Source of the DNA: an uncultured Marinomonas sp.
GTDB taxonomy: Bacteria; Pseudomonadota; Gammaproteobacteria; Pseudomonadales; Marinomonadaceae
Length of the DNA: 64,000 bases
Reading direction: 5' to 3'
Assembly: GCA_947493575.1 (NCBI GenBank)
Contig: CANLRQ010000009.1
Span: 53,366-117,365, forward strand
Shown: piece after piece, positions 29,736 to 37,285 of the stretch
Layout: each line of letters starts with the position of its first letter
Numbering within the stretch: position 1 is the stretch's first letter
The notes under the pieces: model-generated
Told to the model about the DNA's origin: nothing
Seen by the model: the letters and a program-made list of their open reading frames with translations, nothing else
Database searches by the model: none
Translations under genes and position numbers: made by a program

Positions 29736-30763
29736 ATGCATTAGTAACTGGTATTACCGGTCAAGACGGTGCCTATTTAGCCCAATTGCTACTAGATAAA
29801 GGCTACGAAGTATATGGAGCTTATCGCCGTAGTAGTTCTGTGAATTTTTGGCGAATTCAAGAGTTGGGGTTGATAGATCATCCAAAATTACATTTAGTAG
29901 AATATGATCTTACCGACCCATCAGCAAGTGTGCGCTTAATACAAAAAGTCAAACCAAGAGAAGTGTATAACCTTGCCGCTCAAAGCTACGTTGGAGTGTC
30001 GTTTGATCAACCTATAGCTACTTTGGATATTACAGGAAAAGGTGTGGTTCATTTGTTGGAAGCTATTCGCCTAATAGACCCAACGATTCGTTTTTATCAA
30101 GCTTCTACTTCGGAAATGTTCGGTAAGGTAGTTGAGGTACCTCAAAAGGAAACCACGCCGTTTTATCCTAGAAGCCCATATGGGATTGCGAAACTTTATG
30201 CTCACTGGATGACGGTGAATTATCAAGAGTCCTATGGGATATTTGCGACAAGTGGAATACTGTTTAATCATGAGTCTCCATTGAGGGGTAAAGAGTTTGT
30301 CACCCGTAAAATAACCGATGCTGTAGCAAGAATTTCTTGTGGTTTACAAGAGGTTATTGAGCTTGGTAATTTGGACGCGAAGAGGGACTGGGGGTTTGCC
30401 AAAGAGTATGTAGAAGGTATGTGGAAAATACTTCAGCATTCATCTCCTGAAAGTTATGTTTTGTCTACAGGTAGAACAGTTACAGTGAGGGATTTTACTG
30501 AATTAGCCTTTGCCGCTGCTGGAATTGAACTTGAATGGCAAGGTGTGAAAGAAGAAGAGAAAGCTTACGATAAAAAAACTGGAGAATTGAGAGTAAGAAT
30601 TAATCCTCTTTACTATCGTCCTGCTGAAGTAGAGCTTCTAATTGGTGATTCTAATAAGGCTTTGACTGAATTAGGGTGGCAGGCTAAAACAGATTTAGAA
30701 ACGTTATGTAAAATCATGGTTGAGGCAGATATCAGACGGGTTAAAAAAGGCGTTTCTTACTAA
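29723..30763 (+). CDS. gmd: GDP-mannose 4,6-dehydratase (copy 1, rhamnose branch)
   Basis: Converts GDP-mannose to GDP-4-keto-6-deoxymannose. The 346-residue extended SDR has the NADP motif [21 protein letters not shown] with the catalytic Thr/Glu region, the YGIAK Tyr-Lys pair and [15 protein letters not shown]. It differs from copy 2 at 54,637 (for example [15 protein letters not shown] where the fucose-type has a longer loop) and resembles the A-band Gmd. It is paired with a reductase 48 bp downstream. Confidence 0.93.
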   Translation: MSSMNALVTGITGQDGAYLAQLLLDKGYEVYGAYRRSSSVNFWRIQELGLIDHPKLHLVEYDLTDPSASVRLIQKVKPREVYNLAAQSYVGVSFDQPIATLDITGKGVVHLLEAIRLIDPTIRFYQASTSEMFGKVVEVPQKETTPFYPRSPYGIAKLYAHWMTVNYQESYGIFATSGILFNHESPLRGKEFVTRKITDAVARISCGLQEVIELGNLDAKRDWGFAKEYVEGMWKILQHSSPESYVLSTGRTVTVRDFTELAFAAAGIELEWQGVKEEEKAYDKKTGELRVRINPLYYRPAEVELLIGDSNKALTELGWQAKTDLETLCKIMVEADIRRVKKGVSY

Positions 30764-30811
30764 TGTTTAATAACAAAGCTAAAATTCATTATATTACTCA
30801 CTGTTCTTAAT

Positions 30812-31732
30812 ATGCGGCAAAAAAAAATTGTACTTGTTACTGGGGCAACTGGCTTTTTAGCCCAATATTTAATACCTTTTTTGCGGAAAAAAGGGTATTA
30901 CGTAGTTGGTCTAGCTAGAAGTTCTCAGTGTGATTTATTTATAGATGAATATCATAGTATTAATTTGCTGGACCGGATTTCTCTGACTAATTTAATGCAA
31001 AAGATTAGTCCAGATTTTGTTGTTCATTTGGCAGGCATTTCTTTTGTCAATCACCCAGCTTGGGAGGATCTATATGCTATGAATGTTTTGGCTACAAAGA
31101 ACTTATTAGATGAGTTGAAAGACGCCAATGGAAAATGCAGGGTTTTGTTGGCAAGTAGCGCCACTGTTTATGGTGAAAATGCCAATGGATGTATTGATGA
31201 AACGGTTATGCCAAAGCCTAAAAATGATTATGGTAAATCAAAGCTAGCAATGGAAGAATTAGCAAATGATTTCTCAGATTTTCTACCTATTACGATAGTC
31301 AGGTTTTTTAATTTTATTGGGCCAGGTCAATCTAATGTATTTTTAGTGCCGAAGCTGGTGGAATATTACTCAAAGAAAAAGCCAGTTTTACCATTAGGTA
31401 ATATGGAAGTGAGCCGTGATTTTAGTGACGTCAGAGATGTGTGTGCCAGTTTAGAAAAATTGTTAGCTTTGAGTGAGAATAAAAATGATTCTAATGTAGC
31501 AATTTATAATGTGTCTAGTGGCCATGCGACACAGCTAAAAGAAATTTTATGTCTCCTAAATGAACTAACATCTCATTCCCCAAATGTTGTTACTGACCTA
31601 TCTCTTGTTAGGCAAAATGAGATTGTTTCTTTATGGGGGAGTAATGAAAAGCTTCGAAAAAATATAGATGTATCTAATCGGTATAGTTTAAAGGAGACAT
31701 TATCATGGATGTTAGAAAATGATTTTAAGTAA
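30812..31732 (+). CDS. rmd: GDP-6-deoxy-D-lyxo-4-hexulose reductase-like SDR (probable Rmd)
   Basis: Expected to reduce GDP-4-keto-6-deoxymannose to GDP-D-rhamnose. The 306-residue SDR has VTGATGFLAQYLI at the N-terminus, HLAGISFVNHP, ASSATVYGE and the catalytic DYGKSK (Tyr-x-x-x-Lys). Its position right after gmd matches the gmd-rmd pair of A-band loci. A related reductase making GDP-6-deoxytalose cannot be excluded from sequence alone. A 10-bp inverted repeat overlaps the stop codon. Confidence 0.75.
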   Translation: MRQKKIVLVTGATGFLAQYLIPFLRKKGYYVVGLARSSQCDLFIDEYHSINLLDRISLTNLMQKISPDFVVHLAGISFVNHPAWEDLYAMNVLATKNLLDELKDANGKCRVLLASSATVYGENANGCIDETVMPKPKNDYGKSKLAMEELANDFSDFLPITIVRFFNFIGPGQSNVFLVPKLVEYYSKKKPVLPLGNMEVSRDFSDVRDVCASLEKLLALSENKNDSNVAIYNVSSGHATQLKEILCLLNELTSHSPNVVTDLSLVRQNEIVSLWGSNEKLRKNIDVSNRYSLKETLSWMLENDFK

Positions 31733-31752
31733 TATTTATTAGAATAAATATT
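31731..31752. repeat. AT-only inverted repeat overlapping the rmd stop
   Basis: AATATTTATT (31731-31740) and AATAAATATT (31743-31752) are perfect reverse complements separated by two bases. There is no T run, so it is not a typical terminator. It may stabilise the transcript end or be a protein site. Confidence 0.5.
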
Positions 31753-31917
31753 CGCTTTATGGATAACAGAAACAAAAATAAAATGTGCCAATAAGATGTG
31801 ATTGGATTTATTATGACTAAATAAAGTATTATGGTTATTATATGTTTAACATTTTAGCGGTATATTTTTGCTTTGCGTGTGCGGCTTCAAACAAGAGTTA
31901 TAATTCAGGAATAGTAA

Positions 31918-33042
31918 ATGCAGTCTAATATTGATATCAATCAAGCGATTACCGTCGGTACTAAATTGGTTACTCTTAAACCAGGACTTTACGTTTTGCG
32001 CTATGTAACAATTGAATCCGCATCGCTTGATATGACAGATACCCAAGTCCCATTAGTGATCAGTCAGGCCCCAATTGAATTAACTGGTACAATGGAATTT
32101 ATGTGCCGGAATCACAAAAAACCAATACTGTCGAAGCCAGGGGACTATCTTGTGGTGAATGTGTTTGATGGTGAGGCAGTGTTGTCAGTAAGTAAGTATT
32201 TACCTAAACGAATGGAAAACCAAGTTCACGTTAGGTGGAAACTGGAGCCTCTGGATGCAGATAAGAAAAATGCATCACCAAGAAAAAAACCACAAATACA
32301 GTTTAATAAAACGACTAAGAATGCTGTTGAAGCGAATTCATTAAATCACATTGAAAGCACGAATGTGAATAATTCGTACTCGGATAAATTAGCTAAGCTC
32401 AATATTCCTTCCTTTACTTCTACTCAGCAAAGCGCCGATCAAAAAAGTGCCGATCAAATTGAATCCGTAAATCAGCCGGAACAAGCAGATCCATTTGCAA
32501 CCCCTATTTTTGAAAATAAAAAAGCACAAATAGCTCAGTCAGAATCGTCAGAGCCTCGTCCTGTCCCTATGACCATTACGGGACATATTCAAAATATTGG
32601 TGATCTTACTGTTAATGCAGGTGAATGGTTAATGCACCCTCAAGGCGGTGCTCGGTTAGAAGCCATTAAGTTTAACTGGATTAATCAACCAAAAGGTTTA
32701 GATATTCGGGTCCACTGTAAATCAGAAGGCAAGGTTTTTCAGTCAAGAACTGGGGAGTTTATTGGCCAGCTTAGACAAGCGGCTAAGATGAGCGAGTTTG
32801 CTGTGATTTTAGATGGTGAATCTGCAGATGAGTATGATGTAAAAGGAGAAGTTGCTTTTTCCGACGGGCAAGTAATTAAATTGTCACAAAACAAACTTAT
32901 AAAAACATCTTCTGAAGCTTGTTTAGTTGGAATATGTTTTGCATTGTTTAAAAAAGAGCAAGGACTTGTTCAAACTAAAGAGAATGCGTATTCAGTTTGG
33001 ACTGATAGCTCTAAGACACATGTGAAAACCGCAGGAATTTGA
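31918..33042 (+). CDS. Unknown protein, 374 residues, conserved-looking N- and C-terminal domains with a disordered middle
   Basis: Not recognised. AGGAA precedes the ATG. The N-terminal part (1-115) looks beta-rich (KLVTLKPGLYVLRYVTIE, KPGDYLVVNVFDG). The middle (about 120-215) is N/S/Q/K-rich and includes the near-repeat SADQKSADQIESV. The C-terminal part (about 220-374) is again beta-rich (GHIQNIGDLTVNAGEWLMHP). There is no signal peptide or membrane segment. It directly precedes the RTX/DUF4214 gene within the polysaccharide locus, so it could assist that protein or its attachment; this is a guess from position only. Confidence 0.7.
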   Translation: MQSNIDINQAITVGTKLVTLKPGLYVLRYVTIESASLDMTDTQVPLVISQAPIELTGTMEFMCRNHKKPILSKPGDYLVVNVFDGEAVLSVSKYLPKRMENQVHVRWKLEPLDADKKNASPRKKPQIQFNKTTKNAVEANSLNHIESTNVNNSYSDKLAKLNIPSFTSTQQSADQKSADQIESVNQPEQADPFATPIFENKKAQIAQSESSEPRPVPMTITGHIQNIGDLTVNAGEWLMHPQGGARLEAIKFNWINQPKGLDIRVHCKSEGKVFQSRTGEFIGQLRQAAKMSEFAVILDGESADEYDVKGEVAFSDGQVIKLSQNKLIKTSSEACLVGICFALFKKEQGLVQTKENAYSVWTDSSKTHVKTAGI

Positions 33043-33100
33043 TTTTGCTTGCTTTTGTAGTAATTTAATACAAAGCAAAGCGGTAAGTTTTTTAAAAGTT

Positions 33101-33180
33101 TCAGACTAGCTAGTCTGATGTTCGCGTTTTTGATTGATTTCAAAAACGTTAATTAATAGTAAGTACTACCTATGCATAGG
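33101..33180 (+). promoter_or_regulatory. Leader with three palindromes upstream of the RTX/DUF4214 gene
   Basis: An 18-bp perfect palindrome TCAGACTAGCTAGTCTGA (33101-33118), a 9-bp hairpin CGTTTTTGA/TCAAAAACG with 6-nt loop (33125-33148) and a 12-bp perfect palindrome CCTATGCATAGG (33169-33180) lie in the 150 bp before the start codon. The last ends just before the ribosome-binding site AAGGGAG. They could be operators or an mRNA-stabilising leader. Confidence 0.6.
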
Positions 33181-33191
33181 AAGGGAGATAT

Positions 33192-34340
33192 ATGAGCTAT
33201 GATACTACCCAAGAAGAACTCGTTTCTTCGATAACACAGACGTACGGCGATACCGTAGCAGATGCCATTACTCAGTTACTGGCACCAGTTACAGTTGATC
33301 CTACTGTCCCTACTGATCCTACTATTCCAGTTCTTATACCACCACCAGTGGTGAATGTTGCAACTACTATACAAGAAGTGGGTACAGTTACAACGCAAAC
33401 AACAACTGAAGGTGTTGTTGAAACGCGTATAGAAACTAACTCAACAGATGACGTTATCATCATCGATCCTGTTATTTTCCAAGACGTTGTTGGTCCAATT
33501 ACAATTGCTGCGGACACTGTGACAGGCAGTGAAGGCCAGGCGTTTGTCTTTAATGGCGATCAAGGTGTTGACATAATCTTTAATACTGTTGAACGTGTAA
33601 TTGTTGGTACGTCTGGTGCTGATAAATTCACAGTAAACGGTGATAAGAATACAACCGTAGAAGGCGGTGAAGGTAACGATACGATCGCATCAAGCGGTGG
33701 TAACGATTACTTAGCTGGTGGTATCGGTTCGGATTCTATTCAAAGTGGTTCTGGTAATGACTCTGTATACGGTGGTTCTGGTGCCGATTCAGCGATGTTC
33801 ACGGGTAATCAAGCAGATTACACTGTGACTCAAACAGGTGCACAAACTACGGTTACAAACACAGCGACTGGCGAAACAACACAAGTTGTTAATGCTGAGT
33901 CTCTAGTGTTTGCAGATGCAACTGTTGCCGTTGAACAAAGTGCAGATGTGAAAGCATTGGTTACTTTGTACAAGCAAATGTTTAGCAGCTCTGCTGGCCG
34001 TACTGATGGCCAAGCGGATCTTGAAGGTCTTCAATATTGGGCTGACCAAGTAGACAACGGTCTATCTTTGGGTGGTGCAGTTAAATGGATGCTGACAAGC
34101 GCTGAAAGTGGTTCAAACATGGCTTCTCTAGACATGTCTGTTGCTGCTGATCGTGAAACTGCTGTTGACTTATTGTACACGCAAGTACTTGGTCGTACTG
34201 CGGATGCAGAAGGTAAGACATACTGGTTGAACGAGTTAGAAGGCGGAGCGTCTCTAGATGTGGTTGCTACTGCATTTGTTGAGTCTGCTGAATTTGATAC
34301 GAATCAAGTATCTGAGACAGATTGGGACTTCATGGTTTAA
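33192..34340 (+). CDS. RTX-repeat / DUF4214 surface or secreted protein
   Basis: A 382-residue acidic protein without cysteine and without a Sec signal peptide. An N-terminal proline/threonine segment (33-60) leads to beta-rich sequence. Nonapeptide-type Ca2+-binding repeats of the GGxGxDxx kind run at about 157-200 (GGEGNDTI, GGNDYLAGG, GSGNDSVYGGSGAD). A DUF4214 region with two related motifs (YKQMFSSSAGR, YTQVLGRTADAEG) covers about 255-370, and the protein ends in DWDFMV. Such proteins usually leave by type I secretion. The GGT/GAC-rich codon use, the strong RBS and terminator suggest high expression. An S-layer-like role tied to the surrounding glycan genes is inference. Confidence 0.82.
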   Translation: MSYDTTQEELVSSITQTYGDTVADAITQLLAPVTVDPTVPTDPTIPVLIPPPVVNVATTIQEVGTVTTQTTTEGVVETRIETNSTDDVIIIDPVIFQDVVGPITIAADTVTGSEGQAFVFNGDQGVDIIFNTVERVIVGTSGADKFTVNGDKNTTVEGGEGNDTIASSGGNDYLAGGIGSDSIQSGSGNDSVYGGSGADSAMFTGNQADYTVTQTGAQTTVTNTATGETTQVVNAESLVFADATVAVEQSADVKALVTLYKQMFSSSAGRTDGQADLEGLQYWADQVDNGLSLGGAVKWMLTSAESGSNMASLDMSVAADRETAVDLLYTQVLGRTADAEGKTYWLNELEGGASLDVVATAFVESAEFDTNQVSETDWDFMV

Positions 34341-34407
34341 TTTGTCCTCGTTTTGTTAATAAAGTGAATAGTGTGTTTTTCAAACATCTTTCACTTAAAT
34401 AAACGGC

Positions 34408-34446
34408 AAAAGCCCCGTGCTGTTATTCAGTATGGGGGCTTTTTTT
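34408..34446 (+). terminator. Strong intrinsic terminator after the RTX/DUF4214 gene
   Basis: The stem AAAAGCCCC/GGGGCTTTT (34408-34416 and 34435-34443) has an 18-nt loop and is followed by a T run. It isolates this gene from the downstream glycosyltransferases. Confidence 0.9.
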
Positions 34447-34506
34447 ATTCTTTATTTTTCATTAAGAGTCGCTAAGTAATGGTATTTCTAGATGCCTTTT
34501 CAATGA

Positions 34507-37284
34507 GTGCATTTACTTAGAGATTTGTTAATAAAAGATGATCTGGCTAGGGATTCTCTTTTGTCTGAGATGTATGCAAGCTACAAGAATCTTTTAGGGG
34601 AATATTTCTCTAAAGGGAATTATGATGACCTGTTGGCGCTGGTTCAAGGTGGTTTAACAAACGATCGTTTATTAAATGAAAGCTTATTATGGGTTAGCCT
34701 TGTAGCCACAAAAAAGAACGAGCAAAAGCATGCGTTAGCTGCATTAATGTGTCTGGCTTTACGTGATTCAAGCTCAATGCCAATAAAGTTATTGTCAAAT
34801 CTTTTTGAACAGACAAAAGAAGATAATAGTGACGCCATTGTTGATGGTATTCTGTCTGATCAAGTTGATGATGTTCTGCCTGCTCAGAATATCCTAAAAA
34901 GAGCCCATCTAGATATTGCTGCTGAATGGTATCGAAGCACTCCTACAGAATTTGATGCATTCTTTCATTATGTAAAGGTGTTAATTACCAGCAAATCGAT
35001 AGAAGATCAAAAGCGAGCTCGTCAATTATTAAATTGGCATTTACCTGAGTTAGAACAGATACAATCTATCGTATTATTGCTAAAAGTACTTCCGGCTAAT
35101 TTTTTGCCTGAATTTGGGGCTGTATCTCAAAAAGGAGATGCTTTATCTGGATGGGTTGCTGTAGAAAGCCATCATACGAATTTACAATTGGTTATTGCTA
35201 CTGGCGGTAAACAAATGTTGGTAACACCCAATGTTGTTCTATATCAAGACAAGCAATGGGCCGTTTTTAAAGTAGAGGTTCTTTTTGCACAGCAAGGTAT
35301 GGAATATCAATCAGTGCAAGTCGGAGTGCTTCGGGATAAAACTCAACCAGTGAAGGTATTGGTTGGGTGTCCTTTAATCTGGATGCCTAATGCACGACCA
35401 AACTATTCAGAAAAGACAGTAGGTCAAGCTTCTTTATCGCAAGCAGAGTCTTCGTTTAATCCTCAATCCTTGTCAACGAAAAGTAATCTTTCAAAAAGAA
35501 AGATATCTAAAACTCACATCACTCGTTCAAAAGCTCGAACAATAGGTTCGCCAGTAGATGTAATTATTCCCGTCTTTGCCAATAGAGAAATGACATTGGC
35601 ATGTATTCAAAGTGTTTTAGCTAATGTATCCGTAAATATCACACCACAACGTATTCTAGTGGTTAATGACGCAAGCCCTGAACCTTTGTTGATCAAGGAT
35701 TTACAAGAACTGGCTGACAATGGCCTCATTGAAATATTGCACCATACTCAGAATATGGGCTTTATTGGCAGTATTAATCATGGATTAAGTGTTTCTTCTA
35801 ATGATGTTGTTTTATTGAATTCAGACACACTTGTTCATGGTAACTGGCTAGACCGCCTCCAAAAAGTTGCTTATTCAGCTGATAAAGTCGCATCAGTCAC
35901 TCCTTTTACTAATAATGGCGAGTTAATGAGCCTGTTGGCACCTTGTGACCCCGCACCTGCTTTAACGCCACAACAACTAGCTGAACTAGATAATGCAGCG
36001 GCTATTGCAAATGTAAAAGACATGAGTGTTCGACTTGGAAGCGGTTGTGGCTTTTGTTTTTACATGACTCGAAATGCCCTGATAGATGTGGGTGGTTTGG
36101 ATCCAACTCTAAAACGAGGCTATGGTGAAGAGAGTGATTGGAGCTACCTTGCTTCCAATAAAGGTTGGCAGCATTTAGGGGCTATGAATACTGTCGTTGC
36201 TCATCAAGGCGGTGTTTCCTTTGGTGATGAAAAACGTTTTAGAGTAAAACAAAACCTTAAGACTATTGAAAAGCGTTACCCAGATTCCAGCAAGAACTTC
36301 AAAACTTGCTTACGTCGTGACCCTATGAGCAATGGGCGCAATAAATTACGGCGCGTGTGGTTACATGAACAAGCGAATAATATAGTTAATCCAATACAGC
36401 AAAGCTCCCTGCGTATTGTGCATTCTTTAGCGCTAGCGGAACGGTTTTTAGCGGAGTCAAAGTCTGGCTCTCAAAGCAAACAAGCTATTATGCTCGCTCG
36501 TATTGACTCTGCAAAAATAACGCTAACAGGCATTGCTCCTCATCCTTGGAGAATACAATACCGTTTACCTCAACAAGTGACTCTTTTACAGCAAGACTTA
36601 CAGAAATTAGGCTTATTTCAGCTTAGTGCAGATACACCATCGCTTCAACGGTGGTGGCAATCCGCTTTTCCAATGATGCCTGTTACCTTGACCTCTTGTT
36701 TGCAAAGAGAGGAAAAGGATGAAATCAGTTTGCCTTCTTTTAAAGAGAAGGCTTTGGTGGATTGGAAACGGCAAAAAAATGCATTGATATTGGCTGTAGT
36801 TGGGCAGGAAGAGGCGTTTGCCTCTGAGGCATTTCTTAATCTAGCAAACCTGTTGGCGTCAAAGGAAGTGCCTGTTTATCTTATGCCAAGTCGTTACCCT
36901 TCAGTGAATGTGAATGCATTATTGGCAACTGGGCATATCTTTCCTACCCCTTTTGCCTTAAGTCGACAAGATGAGCGTGTTGATTTTTATCGTCAAAGCT
37001 TTCCATTGGATGGTGTTTTAATATTGGACTCTTTGGCCACAACGTTAGAAGAAGCAAGTTTGTTAGATAACGCTAATAGAAATTTAACTTGGTTTATAGT
37101 TGAAGAATGTTTAGAGCAAAGTAAACATGTTATAAAAGATGGGTATTCGCCCTTTGTTAAAGAATCCATTGTTAAGCTAAAGTCTAATAATCTTGTGTGG
37201 CTATCAGAGTTATCGCAAATTGCTTATAACTGGTCGTGTCACAATGACGAATTAATTAATCAGGATAAAACAGTAAATAACTAG
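34507..37284 (+). CDS. Large glycosyltransferase with central GT2 domain (925 aa)
   Basis: A GT-A domain lies at about residues 350-600: VDVIIPVFANREMTLACI, VVNDAS, LLNSDTLVHGNW (acidic metal site) and a GYGEESDWSY segment typical of the acceptor side. The N-terminal 345 residues (helical, then a beta-rich part with the GDALSGWVAV segment) and the C-terminal 300 residues are not recognised. The start is uncertain. GTG at 34507 has no ribosome-binding site; ATG at 34570 is an alternative that would trim 21 residues. The next gene begins one base after the stop. It presumably extends the glycan in the cytoplasm; linkage unknown. Confidence 0.78.
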   Translation: MHLLRDLLIKDDLARDSLLSEMYASYKNLLGEYFSKGNYDDLLALVQGGLTNDRLLNESLLWVSLVATKKNEQKHALAALMCLALRDSSSMPIKLLSNLFEQTKEDNSDAIVDGILSDQVDDVLPAQNILKRAHLDIAAEWYRSTPTEFDAFFHYVKVLITSKSIEDQKRARQLLNWHLPELEQIQSIVLLLKVLPANFLPEFGAVSQKGDALSGWVAVESHHTNLQLVIATGGKQMLVTPNVVLYQDKQWAVFKVEVLFAQQGMEYQSVQVGVLRDKTQPVKVLVGCPLIWMPNARPNYSEKTVGQASLSQAESSFNPQSLSTKSNLSKRKISKTHITRSKARTIGSPVDVIIPVFANREMTLACIQSVLANVSVNITPQRILVVNDASPEPLLIKDLQELADNGLIEILHHTQNMGFIGSINHGLSVSSNDVVLLNSDTLVHGNWLDRLQKVAYSADKVASVTPFTNNGELMSLLAPCDPAPALTPQQLAELDNAAAIANVKDMSVRLGSGCGFCFYMTRNALIDVGGLDPTLKRGYGEESDWSYLASNKGWQHLGAMNTVVAHQGGVSFGDEKRFRVKQNLKTIEKRYPDSSKNFKTCLRRDPMSNGRNKLRRVWLHEQANNIVNPIQQSSLRIVHSLALAERFLAESKSGSQSKQAIMLARIDSAKITLTGIAPHPWRIQYRLPQQVTLLQQDLQKLGLFQLSADTPSLQRWWQSAFPMMPVTLTSCLQREEKDEISLPSFKEKALVDWKRQKNALILAVVGQEEAFASEAFLNLANLLASKEVPVYLMPSRYPSVNVNALLATGHIFPTPFALSRQDERVDFYRQSFPLDGVLILDSLATTLEEASLLDNANRNLTWFIVEECLEQSKHVIKDGYSPFVKESIVKLKSNNLVWLSELSQIAYNWSCHNDELINQDKTVNN

Positions 37285-37285
37285 C

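Noticed and set aside
31731..31752. AT inverted repeat as a terminator of rmd
   Set aside because: Two-base loop, no GC in the stem and no T run; kept only as a repeat.
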